64,000 nt of DNA from Marinisporobacter balticus (lineage in GTDB: Bacteria > Bacillota > Clostridia > Peptostreptococcales > Thermotaleaceae), in NCBI RefSeq assembly GCF_004345705.1, contig NZ_SLWV01000002.1, forward strand, positions 1-64,000, in the 5' to 3' direction. Positions 54,802-63,849 of the stretch are shown here, piece by piece. Positions within the stretch are counted from its first letter, which is position 1. Each line of letters starts with the position of its first letter. Below the pieces are notes generated by a model, which worked only from the letters and a program-made list of their open reading frames with translations, was not told the origin of the DNA and did not search any database. The translations under genes and the position numbers were made by a program.

Positions 54802-55554
54802 TTATTCCCCCCCAAGGATGCTCATAACATCAATGATGGCGTCAAAAAATTCTTTCTTATTATTTCCTGCATATAGTTCATTGTATATCTCTCCGTCACG
54901 GATAAACATTATTTTCTTACAATATCTAGCAGCAAAAACATCGTGGGTTACCATAAGTATTGTGGCTTTGTATTCCCCATTGATATATGATAATAATTCG
55001 AGTAAATCCTTCCCAGATTTTGAGTCTAGGTTACCTGTGGGTTCATCTGCAAGTATAATTTTAGGATTCGTTATGAGCGCACGACAAGCAGCAGCTCGTT
55101 GCTGTTCTCCTCCCGATACTTCATATGGATATTTCTCTAGTACTTTAGTAATACCCATATTTTTAGTAATTTCCATTAGCTTTTCTTCCATAGCATTCGG
55201 CTTATAACCTGATAATGCTAGGGGCAATATTATATTCTCCTTTAAAGTCATTGTTTCAAGTAAATTGTAATCCTGAAAAATGAATCCAATATTATCTATT
55301 CTATGCTTAGCGAGCTGTTTCTTATTGAAGGTTGTAATATCCGTATCTCCCATGAAGAATCTACCCGTTGTAGGTTTATCAATACTACCTAATATGTTAA
55401 GCAGTGTTGTTTTTCCAGAACCGGATGCCCCCATCACACCTATGAATTCCCCTTCCTTCACCTCAAAGCTTATACTCTTTAGCGCCATATACTGCTTAGC
55501 ACTTTTCTTCGTTCCATATACTTTGCTAATATTTTCTGCTTTTAATATCTGCAT
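54802..55554 (-). CDS. BceA-type ABC transporter ATP-binding protein
   Basis: 250-residue ATPase. Walker A GASGSGKTT (about 43-51), signature VSGGEQQR, Walker B IILADEPTGNLD and the switch VTHD. ATG behind GGAGGTGA, 2 bp upstream of the permease gene. A strong inverted repeat lies directly before its ribosome binding site. Confidence 0.95.
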   Translation of the reverse strand: MQILKAENISKVYGTKKSAKQYMALKSISFEVKEGEFIGVMGASGSGKTTLLNILGSIDKPTTGRFFMGDTDITTFNKKQLAKHRIDNIGFIFQDYNLLETMTLKENIILPLALSGYKPNAMEEKLMEITKNMGITKVLEKYPYEVSGGEQQRAAACRALITNPKIILADEPTGNLDSKSGKDLLELLSYINGEYKATILMVTHDVFAARYCKKIMFIRDGEIYNELYAGNNKKEFFDAIIDVMSILGGE

Positions 55555-55568
55555 TCTATTTCACCTCC

Positions 55569-55602
55569 ATATGATTTACCAAGTGGTATAAGTAAATCAT
55601 AT
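55569..55602 (-). promoter_or_regulatory. inverted repeat in front of the BceAB-type transporter
   Basis: Perfect 11-bp arms ATATGATTTAC (55569-55579) and GTAAATCATAT (55592-55602) with a 12-bp spacer, ending one base before the GGAGGTG site of the ATPase gene. It may be a BceR-type operator or an RNA hairpin that affects translation. Confidence 0.55.
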
Positions 55603-55655
55603 CCTATAAGGAATTTTAGTAAAATCGAATCATCTTACATTACAGGTATTTAATC

Positions 55656-56687
55656 TTACATTTTCGTCACACTATAAATGGTATCATGATGTACAAATGT
55701 CAAATTAAATTGCGCATACTTCCCATATTCCGATTCTACGGTCAATTTATGCCCAAGCATATCACTAAGTTTTTTTGAAAGATACATCCCGTAGCCCGTT
55801 GCCTTCATTCCATTTCTATCCTCCGATGAGGTATAACCTTTGTTAAATATCTGTGAAATATCTTTAGATAAAATTCCTTTTCCACTATTTCTTATTTGTA
55901 TGGTAGTTTCGTTGCTCTTCTTATTCGTGTTTATGGTAATGTAGCCATTAACTGGCGTATGCTTCACTGCATTTGAAAGAATTTGGGAAATAATATATCC
56001 GCTCCATTTTCCATCAGTCAATACTTTGTAATGATTATCTGAAATCGATATATTGATCTTTCTATAACTAAAAAAATTAGAGTATCCCTTTAGCGCATCT
56101 CCAATTAATTTCTTTGTATCCACTTCTGAAATCTTGTAATCATTATGGAACGTATTCGATTTAATATGATAAAAAATCCTTTGTATACACTGCTCTATAG
56201 CTACTATTTCTGTATCCATCCTACGATAGAATTTCTGCCCCAGATCATTATCATGACTTTCTAAAATGAGTCGCATGGCGGAGATCGGTACTTTTATATC
56301 ATGTATCCATTTTGTGATAAATTCCAACTCCTCTGAGGATTTTGTACGCATATCTACTTTAAATTTTTCATATTCTTTCACGATATTCTGGACAACTTTA
56401 CCGTATTCTCTATCCATAGGGTATGTAAATGCGTCCAATTCTTCATCAGACAAAACACTATTCCTGCAATAGCTTTTAAATTTCTTTACCCTTGAATTAT
56501 AAATAGTATAGTCAATTAAAACAAAAATAACAAATAATAGTGCTAGCCCTACAGCGATGTAGGTTGCATTTGATTGAGTCATAGTAAACTTTTTATCCAA
56601 TTTATACACAGTAACCGCAAATATAATACTTGATGTAATAAAAGTATATGCCACCCATTTTTCTTTTAGATAATTGATCATGCTCAT
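55656..56687 (-). CDS. BceS-type intramembrane-sensing histidine kinase
   Basis: 343 residues. Two membrane helices (about 12-29 and 43-62) with almost no extracellular loop, as in kinases that sense through a Bce transporter rather than directly. Phosphoacceptor His129 in WIHDIKVPISAM; HATPase motifs ILSNAVKHTP, SGKGI and GYGMYLSKKL. Overlaps the regulator gene by 4 bp. Confidence 0.93.
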   Translation of the reverse strand: MSMINYLKEKWVAYTFITSSIIFAVTVYKLDKKFTMTQSNATYIAVGLALLFVIFVLIDYTIYNSRVKKFKSYCRNSVLSDEELDAFTYPMDREYGKVVQNIVKEYEKFKVDMRTKSSEELEFITKWIHDIKVPISAMRLILESHDNDLGQKFYRRMDTEIVAIEQCIQRIFYHIKSNTFHNDYKISEVDTKKLIGDALKGYSNFFSYRKINISISDNHYKVLTDGKWSGYIISQILSNAVKHTPVNGYITINTNKKSNETTIQIRNSGKGILSKDISQIFNKGYTSSEDRNGMKATGYGMYLSKKLSDMLGHKLTVESEYGKYAQFNLTFVHHDTIYSVTKM

Positions 56688-57358
56688 ACCAGTTTATACC
56701 CTTCTCCTTTTATTGTCTCTATGTAGTCAGAGCACACTAATTTCTTTAGTTTTCTGCGTAAGCGATTCACATTTACGGTTAAAGTGTTATCATCAACAAA
56801 GCTTTCATCGTCCCATAGCGCCTTTATGAGCCGTGGACGAGTAATAATTTTGTTAGAATTTCTAATGAGCAAAGATAGTATCTTGCATTCATTGTGGGTT
56901 AGTCTTATTTCATCTTCCCCGCAAAATACACGGGCATCCTCTATGTTTAGTATAATATCTTTGTGTTGTAATACATTTAATGTCTGGTCACTATATGAAT
57001 AGGCCCTTCGTAATATCGCTTGAATCTTTACAATAAGTATATCAAGCGAAAATGGCTTTTCTATATAATCATCTCCACCTTGTGTTATTGCACGTATCTT
57101 ATCCCCTTCCGTATCCCTTGATGATATAAAAACAATGGGTACATTTGAAATTTGCCTTATCCTAGCACACCAATAGAACCCATCATAGTATGGTAGATTT
57201 ATATCCATTAACACAAGGTGTGGTTCAAAGGATGTATACGCTACCAGAACATTATTAAAGTCTGAAATAATAGAAGCATCATATCCCCATTTATTTAGTT
57301 TGTCGCTTATGATTGAGGATATAATATTATCATCCTCAACAATTAATATTTTGTACAC
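56684..57358 (-). CDS. BceR-type response regulator
   Basis: 224-residue OmpR-type regulator. Receiver with VEDD (7-10) and phosphoacceptor Asp52 in VLMDINLPYYDG; winged helix with TVNVNRLRRKLKKL and IKGEGYKLV. It should activate the adjacent transporter genes when the kinase detects transporter activity. GTG start. Confidence 0.94.
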   Translation of the reverse strand: MYKILIVEDDNIISSIISDKLNKWGYDASIISDFNNVLVAYTSFEPHLVLMDINLPYYDGFYWCARIRQISNVPIVFISSRDTEGDKIRAITQGGDDYIEKPFSLDILIVKIQAILRRAYSYSDQTLNVLQHKDIILNIEDARVFCGEDEIRLTHNECKILSLLIRNSNKIITRPRLIKALWDDESFVDDNTLTVNVNRLRRKLKKLVCSDYIETIKGEGYKLV

Positions 57359-57478
57359 AATTCATCACTCCCAGATATAATAGCTTCCATCTATTTTGTT
57401 ATTTTATACCATATACATCTTAATATAATTCTTTTATTTTGAAAAGCCTATTGACTGTTTTTACTTCATTTAATTTAT

Positions 57479-57515
57479 AAAATCCTCATTAGCAAAACAT
57501 GCTAACGAGGATTTT
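57479..57515 (-). terminator. terminator after alaX
   Basis: A 16-bp stem with one G-U-type mismatch (AAAATCCTCATTAGCA / TGCTAACGAGGATTTT), T-rich on the minus side, four bases after the alaX stop. Confidence 0.75.
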
Positions 57516-57518
57516 ATT

Positions 57519-58235
57519 TTAATCTTCTATTTCAACATATATTCTTTTATTGACCTTTCCTTTGCTTTTATACTTTATAATATTGATCTTTCCAACCTCA
57601 CGTGTATTCTTTACATGGGTTCCTCCATCTGCTTGGAGATCTAAGCCTTCAATTTCTACTGTACGAATTTCCTCAATTCCTTCTGGCAGAAGGTTTATTT
57701 TAGTCCTTATCAAATCAGGAATTTGAAATGCTTCTTCTCTTTTCAGTATATTTACTTTTACATTCCTTTTGTTTTCAACTTCCTGATTCACCTTTTCTTC
57801 TATTTCTTTGATTAAATCCTTTTCTAAGTTTTCAAATTCAAAGTCCATTCTGCCTTGGAGTGGTTCCATGTTTCCTCCTGTTACCTGTGCTTTATAGTCT
57901 CTCCATACAATGCCACATAGAATATGCATTGCCGTATGAGTTCTCATAAGTTTATATCGATATTCCCAGTCAATCTGGCCTTTACATCTAGTATTTAATT
58001 TGGGTAATGATCCTTCAATGCAATGATAAATTTTTTCTCCATTTTTCTTTACTTTTTCAACTGTATAAGTTTCACCCTCTACTATAAGAACCCCTTTATC
58101 ACAAAGTTGTCCTCCACCACCTGGGTAAAATGCTGTTCTATCAAGAACTACAGCATTTTCACCCTCATCAATTTCAACAATGTTACAATCAAACTCCTTT
58201 TCATAACTATCCTTTTGAAATATTAATTCGCTCAT
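57519..58235 (-). CDS. alaX: alanyl-tRNA editing protein AlaX
   Basis: Free-standing editing domain that hydrolyses mischarged Ser- or Gly-tRNA(Ala). FYPGGGGQLCDKG, the zinc motif HTAMH in MRTHTAMHILCG, and QADGGTHVKNTREVG are typical. About 238 residues, medium-length AlaX (AlaX-M). Start at the ATG at 58235, seven bases after GAGGAGG. It lies 12-18 bp downstream of the TrmB-type gene. Confidence 0.92.
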   Translation of the reverse strand: MSELIFQKDSYEKEFDCNIVEIDEGENAVVLDRTAFYPGGGGQLCDKGVLIVEGETYTVEKVKKNGEKIYHCIEGSLPKLNTRCKGQIDWEYRYKLMRTHTAMHILCGIVWRDYKAQVTGGNMEPLQGRMDFEFENLEKDLIKEIEEKVNQEVENKRNVKVNILKREEAFQIPDLIRTKINLLPEGIEEIRTVEIEGLDLQADGGTHVKNTREVGKINIIKYKSKGKVNKRIYVEIED

Positions 58236-58253
58236 TGTCATTCCTCCTCTATA

Positions 58254-59087
58254 TTATTTAAACTTTTTAAATTCTTTTTCTGTAAAACCAAAATATTCTT
58301 TTCGAATATTGTCTAGACAATATTCATACGCTTTTCTTTCAGCCTTCTCTAATTGCTCTGAATATAGATTTACCATTAAATCATGGGCAATATAATCTTC
58401 ACTCATTTCCACAAAGCCAGTATCCTTCGTCCATGTGACTTGACTTTCTTTACCTCTTGAGATGATTCCCGATACTACATGAATCCCATCAATGATAATG
58501 GTCATATATCGCTCACTTTTTTCAGATAAGTACCTTTCTATTCTTCTATGGGTAATGATCTCTTTATAAGGATTGTTTTTCCCCAAGTATATACCTCTTA
58601 ACGCAACACCTCTACTTATGGCATTATTTAACCCCTTTGAAATATCTTCTATTTCTTCTTCCCATATGGAAACGGCAATTCTTTTTTTTGCATCCGAAAT
58701 CAATGTGTTTACAAACTCGATAATTTGAGTTCTTCCTTTAATGACAATCAATTTATTATCGATTTGTTGCTCCTCATAGACTTTCTTTGTATACGCATCC
58801 ACATGATTTAATATACTTTCGAAACTATTCTTGAGTTTATTGATTAACAATTTGGGATCAAGTGGATAATAAAAGGTATTTTTCTCTTCTATTTGCTCAA
58901 ATACAATCTGCTTGTTTTTCAAGCTATCTAGCACCTCATAGATTCTTGATCTTGGAATGCCTGAGTTTTTACTCAAAGCATACCCATTCACAGGATATGC
59001 TTCTAAAAGTTTTAAATATGCCTTCACTTCATATTCACTTAATCCTAATTTTTTCATATCCTCAATAATCAATAACTGATTGTGCAT
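58254..59087 (-). CDS. TrmB family transcriptional regulator
   Basis: 277 residues. N-terminal winged helix-turn-helix (about 10-75; LGLSEYEVKAYLKLLEAYPV, SGIPRSRIYEVLDSLKNK), a coiled linker to about 115, then the sugar-binding-like effector domain (RIAVSIWEEEIEDIS). Family members respond to sugars or related metabolites in archaea and Clostridia; here the ligand is unknown. Probably co-transcribed with alaX and with the broken gene upstream. Confidence 0.88.
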   Translation of the reverse strand: MHNQLLIIEDMKKLGLSEYEVKAYLKLLEAYPVNGYALSKNSGIPRSRIYEVLDSLKNKQIVFEQIEEKNTFYYPLDPKLLINKLKNSFESILNHVDAYTKKVYEEQQIDNKLIVIKGRTQIIEFVNTLISDAKKRIAVSIWEEEIEDISKGLNNAISRGVALRGIYLGKNNPYKEIITHRRIERYLSEKSERYMTIIIDGIHVVSGIISRGKESQVTWTKDTGFVEMSEDYIAHDLMVNLYSEQLEKAERKAYEYCLDNIRKEYFGFTEKEFKKFK

Positions 59088-59111
59088 ATTATTTCACCTC
59101 TGATTTTCAAA

Positions 59112-59251
59112 TTATAGAACAAATCCATTTTTCATCAAAAGCATCGTAAAAGTTACAAGTATTGCGCCTAATACAGGTATTATTATGCCACCCTTGTACC
59201 ATCCATAAAGCCAACCTTAAAACCATATTCCCTTTTACAATCTTTATTCAT
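59112..59251 (-). pseudogene. frameshifted small membrane protein gene
   Basis: Starts ATG with GGGAGGT upstream (MNKDCKREYGFK), then stops after about 22 codons. A one-base shift near codon 12, in the TTTAAGG run, gives a continuous sequence GWLYGWYKGGIIIPVLGAIL followed by VTFTMLLMKNGFVL and a stop, a single hydrophobic helix of natural composition. One deleted base (or a sequencing error) explains it. Function unknown. Confidence 0.65.
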
Positions 59252-59390
59252 TTGCACACCTCCCTAGTTGTTTAATATCATTTGTACAATTAGTAACTAC
59301 TTAAATAACCACTATTTTTAGTGATTATTATAGTAGTTACTATCTAAAAAGTCAATAGATTTTTATATTTCTAAAAAATAAACAATAAAA

Positions 59391-59428
59391 AAAACCACCA
59401 CAATCCCATTATTGAATGTAGCGGTTTT
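59391..59428 (-). terminator. terminator after the lipoprotein gene
   Basis: A 12-bp stem with two G-U pairs (AAAACCACCACA / TGTAGCGGTTTT in plus orientation) and a T run on the minus strand. Confidence 0.7.
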
Positions 59429-59434
59429 AATTTG

Positions 59435-59920
59435 TTATTGTATAGTACTATATTCTAACAATTTATAGATGCACTTTCCTTCAAAATCACGCCTTGACAC
59501 AACAGCTTTTATCTGATGACCCATACTAATTTCATCTGGATATTTTTTTATTTCTTCTTTTAATTTTACTGGCGTAGTGTCATAACCTAATAACTCTGTA
59601 TATACTTCATAAAAATAAACTGAATATGTATCATCTTTATTATCATACATTTCAGAAACCACTGCCATGGGAAGTATCTCTCCATCCGCTAATTGAATAA
59701 TATAATTATTGCCATCAAAACCATATTGCTCTGTTTTTTCATGTTTTACAGATAAGTCAAAATATTTTTTCACACTTTTCTCTACATGCGATTTATCTAA
59801 ATATCCATTATACTCTTTTTCTTTTATCTCTAGCGCCTTCTCTTTATCAGAATCATTACACCCAAATAAAGAGAATACCATCAATCCTATTAGTAAAAAA
59901 ACTAATATTTTTTTCATCAT
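59435..59920 (-). CDS. putative lipoprotein of unknown function
   Basis: About 161 residues from the ATG at 59920 (MMKKILVFLLIGLMVFSLFG with lipobox Cys directly after). The mature part is acidic and lysine-rich with no family I recognise. A longer start at 59962 would put 14 charged residues before the signal peptide and is less likely. Neighbour of a small membrane protein gene. Confidence 0.7.
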   Translation of the reverse strand: MMKKILVFLLIGLMVFSLFGCNDSDKEKALEIKEKEYNGYLDKSHVEKSVKKYFDLSVKHEKTEQYGFDGNNYIIQLADGEILPMAVVSEMYDNKDDTYSVYFYEVYTELLGYDTTPVKLKEEIKKYPDEISMGHQIKAVVSRRDFEGKCIYKLLEYSTIQ

Positions 59921-59970
59921 CTCTACATACCTAATTTCTATAACTTTTTTAGAACGATTCATAATGTAAC

Positions 59971-60165
59971 CTATCTATTGTCTAATTTTTTATTTATTTC
60001 ATGCATAGTTTTTTCTATTCTATCTATTTTTTGTTCTTTTTCTTTCATGTGCTTTGGTAACTTCACCAATAAATAAAATACAAAAAAGATAATCCCAATA
60101 ATAAGTGCTGTATTCATAATTTGAAATGTTATTGTCCAGCTTAATTCTAACACACCTACTTGCAT
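59971..60165 (-). CDS. small membrane protein with coiled-coil tail
   Basis: 64 residues: one membrane helix (about 12-34, TITFQIMNTALIIGIIFFVF) and a charged, helical C-terminus (KEKEQKIDRIEKTMHEINKK). It lies 8 bp before the putative lipoprotein gene if the long start is used. No known family; small single-span proteins of this kind are common in Clostridia. Confidence 0.6.
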   Translation of the reverse strand: MQVGVLELSWTITFQIMNTALIIGIIFFVFYLLVKLPKHMKEKEQKIDRIEKTMHEINKKLDNR

Positions 60166-60249
60166 CCCAAGCCCTTCTTTCTTCTATTTATTTAATTGTA
60201 ACATATATTTCCAATTAAAGATACAATTAACCTGCTTCTGAGGTACATA

Positions 60250-61377
60250 CTATATATTGTTTTTCACTTCTCCATTCATTAAAAATTTCGTATTCCATTC
60301 CTTTGATAATGTATTTAAAATATTTATAATCTCTTCTTTTTCTTTTCCTTGAGCAGGCGTAGGTTGCCCATTTCTTATAAAAATAGGGGTTACACGCGTC
60401 TTCACAATTCCCCTTTTATTCATCTCTATATGAAAAATCATTGTTTGATTACTTCTTTTTCCTCTCGCATTAAAAACGAAATTGCCTAAACTATATATAA
60501 TGGGCTTGTTTTTATAAAATTCCACCCCTTGCAGTACATGTGGATGATGTCCCATAATACAATCTGCGCCACCATCTACTAGCTTTTTCGCAAATTTTAT
60601 ATCTTTCTCTTCTGGATAATCTTCTAATTCTTTTCCCCAATGAACCGATACTATAAGAAAGTCCACATCTTTCTTTGTTTCTTCAATTAATTTTAAAACA
60701 TTATCTGTATAATAATCATATGCACTCAAAACCCCTGCTCTTTTATCCGTTACATACCAGTTTATATCAGGAATCACTCTTGAAAATGCTAAAAATCCAA
60801 TTTTCATATCTTCCTTTTCCCATATGACAGGTTTTTGTGCATCTTTAATATTTCTTCCTCCACCAGAATATGGAATTTCCATTTTTTCAAGATTTTTTAA
60901 AGTTTCAATAAATCCTTCCTGTCCATAATCTAAAATATGATTATTGGCAATGCCTACACCCCTTATCCCTGCATTTATGACTCCTTTTAATGTTTCTGGC
61001 TTAGATTGGAAAGTATACGTTTTACCAGCAATCGGCTTCCCTCCAACGCCAATAGATGTCTCTAGGTTTATAAATGCGAAATCACTTTTGGTAAGTATAG
61101 GTGATACATGTTCCCACGGGTGTTCCACACCATTGATTTCAATTAGCTTTCCTATACTTCTATCTAGTAAAACATCTCCCATTAAGGATATTACTGTATT
61201 TTGATCTATTCCTTTATCTATAGCTGCTTCTTTATCTATATCTATTTCTTTATCTAGGTCTTTATTTATTTCTTCTTTCCCTATATTTATATCTTTATCC
61301 TCTTCTAAAAAAGCATACCGACTTCCTATGGACATCATAACCACTATCCATATCAACAATAATATTTTCTTTCTCAT
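60250..61377 (-). CDS. CapA family protein (poly-gamma-glutamate synthesis-type metallophosphatase fold)
   Basis: 375 residues. N-terminal signal segment, then a low-complexity stretch rich in Asp/Lys/Ile (about 28-60), then the CapA domain: LMGDVLLDRSIG, INLETSIG, GIANNHILDYG, VSVHWGKE and GHHPHVLQG, which carry the likely metal and active-site residues. Probably exported and active at the envelope. CapA homologues occur in capsule synthesis, but no other cap gene is here, so the substrate is open. Confidence 0.88.
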   Translation of the reverse strand: MRKKILLLIWIVVMMSIGSRYAFLEEDKDINIGKEEINKDLDKEIDIDKEAAIDKGIDQNTVISLMGDVLLDRSIGKLIEINGVEHPWEHVSPILTKSDFAFINLETSIGVGGKPIAGKTYTFQSKPETLKGVINAGIRGVGIANNHILDYGQEGFIETLKNLEKMEIPYSGGGRNIKDAQKPVIWEKEDMKIGFLAFSRVIPDINWYVTDKRAGVLSAYDYYTDNVLKLIEETKKDVDFLIVSVHWGKELEDYPEEKDIKFAKKLVDGGADCIMGHHPHVLQGVEFYKNKPIIYSLGNFVFNARGKRSNQTMIFHIEMNKRGIVKTRVTPIFIRNGQPTPAQGKEKEEIINILNTLSKEWNTKFLMNGEVKNNI

Positions 61378-61475
61378 ATTCTCAATTCTCCTATTTTGGA
61401 TATTCTTATTTGAAAATCATCAAAATCAAAAAACTTTGTCCTATAAGATCATTGTTTTTTAGCCGTAATCTTAAA

Positions 61476-61505
61476 AAAAAGAATGGCATAGACACCATTC
61501 TTTTT
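61476..61505 (-). terminator. terminator after pduL
   Basis: An 11-bp perfect stem AAAAAGAATGG/CCATTCTTTTT with an 8-nt loop and a long T tract on the minus strand. Confidence 0.8.
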
Positions 61506-61517
61506 GTTATTTGTAAA

Positions 61518-62093
61518 CTATTTTAATACTTCAACCATGTGTCCATTCTTAAGACCTGCAGCATTTCCTTCTTCAATGTCTACATGCATTTCAAGAGCAT
61601 ATGTCGGATGCACTCTCACTAATACATTTTCAAATATTAATCCTCTTTTTCCTTCAATTTTTACCTTTACAAGATCTTTATCTACTACACCAAATGTCTC
61701 TGCATCTGAAGTATGCATATGAATATGTCTCGCAGCAGCAATAATCCCTTCTTCAATGGTTACTTCGCCTTTTGGTCCAACAATTTTTGCTCCCGGACTA
61801 CCTGCTAAATCTCCAGAATCTTTTACAGGTGGTTTTACCCCTAATACAAATCCATCTGCAAAAGAAATTTCAATTTGCGTTTTCCCTCTTGCTGGACCTA
61901 AAACTCTTACCCCTTTTAGGGTTCCTTTTGGTCCAACGATATCCACTTTTTCCTCACATGCGAATTGTCCAGGTTGTCCTAATTCCTTCATGTTTGTTAA
62001 AACATGTCCCTCTCCAAATAGAATCTCAATATGTTCTTGGCTTAAGTGAAGATGCTTATTGGATAAACCAACAGGTACTAAATTATTTGACAT
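61518..62093 (-). CDS. pduL: phosphate propanoyltransferase PduL
   Basis: Converts acyl-CoA and phosphate to acyl phosphate; unrelated to Pta. Two-part PduL domain with zinc-binding histidines in SNKHLHLSQEHIE and ARHIHMHTSDAE, plus GPARGKTQIEIS. About 191 residues from the ATG at 62093, eight bases after AAGGAG. No microcompartment-targeting peptide is evident, and no shell genes are nearby, so it probably acts as a free acetyl/propionyl phosphotransferase. Confidence 0.92.
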   Translation of the reverse strand: MSNNLVPVGLSNKHLHLSQEHIEILFGEGHVLTNMKELGQPGQFACEEKVDIVGPKGTLKGVRVLGPARGKTQIEISFADGFVLGVKPPVKDSGDLAGSPGAKIVGPKGEVTIEEGIIAAARHIHMHTSDAETFGVVDKDLVKVKIEGKRGLIFENVLVRVHPTYALEMHVDIEEGNAAGLKNGHMVEVLK

Positions 62094-62228
62094 AAAAAAC
62101 ACTCCTTAATTTATATAGTTATGGTAATTTTAGAAAGTATATTATGTATACAAAATACCCATACTTTATTATGATATAACTAGATCCAAAAAAAATCAAT
62201 AAAAAATTAAGATTTTCACAAAATTTCA

Positions 62229-62801
62229 TTAAAAATTTGTTAATGCACCTGCCATTTTTAATGCTCTTTCAAGAATATCTACTCGATTGCCCACAAATAG
62301 TTTATCTGTATGATCTACGAGAAGGTTATAATTATATTGCGTATTTATGGCCTTAAAAAACAAATCCATCACTCGCGTAGCACCTATAAAATTATTTTCT
62401 TTTTGATCTCCCCCTGCGGTGCAAATAAACATTCCATTTCTCTTTTTATATCGATCAATAGAGGGCTTATTTAAAACATATTTACTAGACCAAAACATTT
62501 GACATCTATCAATCATCGTCTTTGTAATACTCGTTACGGAGTTGAAATATAGCGGTGATGCTACAACAACAATATCCGCTTGATCAAATTTTCCATACAT
62601 TTTATACATATCATCATTCATAAAGCAACTACCTTCTTTAGAACAAACATTACAGGCAATACAATGCGCAATATTGGCTTTGCTAAGTTCAATTTTTTCA
62701 ACTTCTACTTGATTTTGTTCTAATCCTTGAATCACACTATTTAAAAGAATATCTGTATTCATTTTTTCCCTAGGACTTCCTAAAATAGCTAATGCTTTCA
62801 A
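62229..62801 (-). CDS. NADPH-dependent FMN reductase / flavodoxin-like oxidoreductase
   Basis: 190 residues with the FMN phosphate loop LGSPREKMNTDILLN, and CIACNVCSKEGSCFMNDDMY, a four-cysteine segment typical of the iron-sulfur flavoprotein-like subgroup (here probably structural or redox-active). ASPLYFNSVTSITKTMIDR is the family's substrate-side loop. TTG start behind GGAGGG. Electron partner unknown. Confidence 0.85.
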   Translation of the reverse strand: MKALAILGSPREKMNTDILLNSVIQGLEQNQVEVEKIELSKANIAHCIACNVCSKEGSCFMNDDMYKMYGKFDQADIVVVASPLYFNSVTSITKTMIDRCQMFWSSKYVLNKPSIDRYKKRNGMFICTAGGDQKENNFIGATRVMDLFFKAINTQYNYNLLVDHTDKLFVGNRVDILERALKMAGALTNF

Positions 62802-63015
62802 TCAAATGCCCTCCTCTAAAAACAAATATTCGCTATTCGTATATATTATATGGAAAAAGTAATGATAAAACAATACCTATAGCATAATTTAAATGTTGTT
62901 TTATTGTGTCTTTTGAATTTATTTCCATGTTTTAAAATATATTCTATTTTTTACTATAAATTATGTATTTTTGGGCAATAATACTGTTAAGTTTGTTTAT
63001 AGAGGAGGTTTAACA

Positions 63016-63534
63016 GTGAAAATCTGTAGTTTACCAAATCATACAAGAATAGAATTGCAAAAACATTTGAAAAAAAATATAAGAAAATATTATAAAGGAT
63101 TAAAAAACGGTTCCCTAAAATACGATTTTTTTGTTGAAACAATTCTCTCAAAAGATCCCAAACCCAACTGGCTAAAAGAAAATCTTTCCCTAATGCATGA
63201 CTCAGAATTTAAAAATCATTTGATTACATATATTCAAACTGAGATTGTAAGATACACTCAATTAGAACATAAAAATGGTTATCACACCTCTATAAATACG
63301 AGTATTTCATCTGAAAATATCCAAAATAAAACCCCTGATATAATTCCTATGACTATAAAAGAAAGACAATGCTTCAAGAAAATGTTAGCTACTCAAGGTT
63401 ATTCTTTGTGCATTCCAGCTAAATTTTTGACTTGTACTGAATCAAATTATTTGAAAGCGTATATTTTAAATGGCACCCCAATTCCATTTGAATGGGAAAA
63501 AGTACTCAATTATATACAAAAAAGTACTTGTTAA
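63016..63534 (+). CDS. hypothetical protein
   Basis: 172 residues from a GTG preceded by AGAGGAGG at seven bases (MKICSLPNHTRIELQKHLKK). No family recognised. Basic N-terminal half, no membrane segment, two cysteine-containing stretches near the C-terminus (FLTCTESNY, QKSTC). Plus-strand, single-gene unit ended by a strong hairpin. A longer TTG start at 62971 lacks a ribosome binding site. Confidence 0.65.
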   Translation: MKICSLPNHTRIELQKHLKKNIRKYYKGLKNGSLKYDFFVETILSKDPKPNWLKENLSLMHDSEFKNHLITYIQTEIVRYTQLEHKNGYHTSINTSISSENIQNKTPDIIPMTIKERQCFKKMLATQGYSLCIPAKFLTCTESNYLKAYILNGTPIPFEWEKVLNYIQKSTC

Positions 63535-63554
63535 TTATACTTTTTATAATGAAT

Positions 63555-63592
63555 GGAAAAGAACCACTTATTCATTTTAGTGGTTCTTTTCC
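63555..63592. terminator. bidirectional terminator
   Basis: A 14-bp perfect stem GGAAAAGAACCACT/AGTGGTTCTTTTCC between the convergent hypothetical genes; A- and T-rich arms let it act in both directions. Confidence 0.75.
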
Positions 63593-63598
63593 GTCAAC

Positions 63599-63772
63599 TT
63601 AAGCCATTGCTCTTTCTAGCTTATCTAGATGTTGAATTGGAAACATCCTTAATAATTCTTTAAATTGGTCAACACTTAATCCTTGCGTATTTGTATATAT
63701 TTTTATTTGTTCATCAAGACTTGCATTTTTGAATCTTTGTTTAATTTCTTGAAAGTTTGCCATTTGTTCCAT
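63599..63772 (-). CDS. small hypothetical protein
   Basis: 57 residues (MEQMANFQEIKQRFKNASLD...LERAMA), amphipathic and helical, with TAGGAGTGA before the ATG. Not recognised. Translation signals and codon use look real; it sits between hpt and a terminator. Confidence 0.6.
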   Translation of the reverse strand: MEQMANFQEIKQRFKNASLDEQIKIYTNTQGLSVDQFKELLRMFPIQHLDKLERAMA

Positions 63773-63849
63773 GCTATCACTCCTATATAATATGACTAGA
63801 CTTCTATATTAGTATAGGGAGTAAATTTTTTTTTATTCTTTCATACACT

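Noticed and set aside
61210..61290. Short tandem repeats coding the Asp/Lys/Ile stretch of the CapA protein as a phase-variable tract
   Set aside because: Units are irregular and remain in frame; there is no uniform repeat that slippage would shift.
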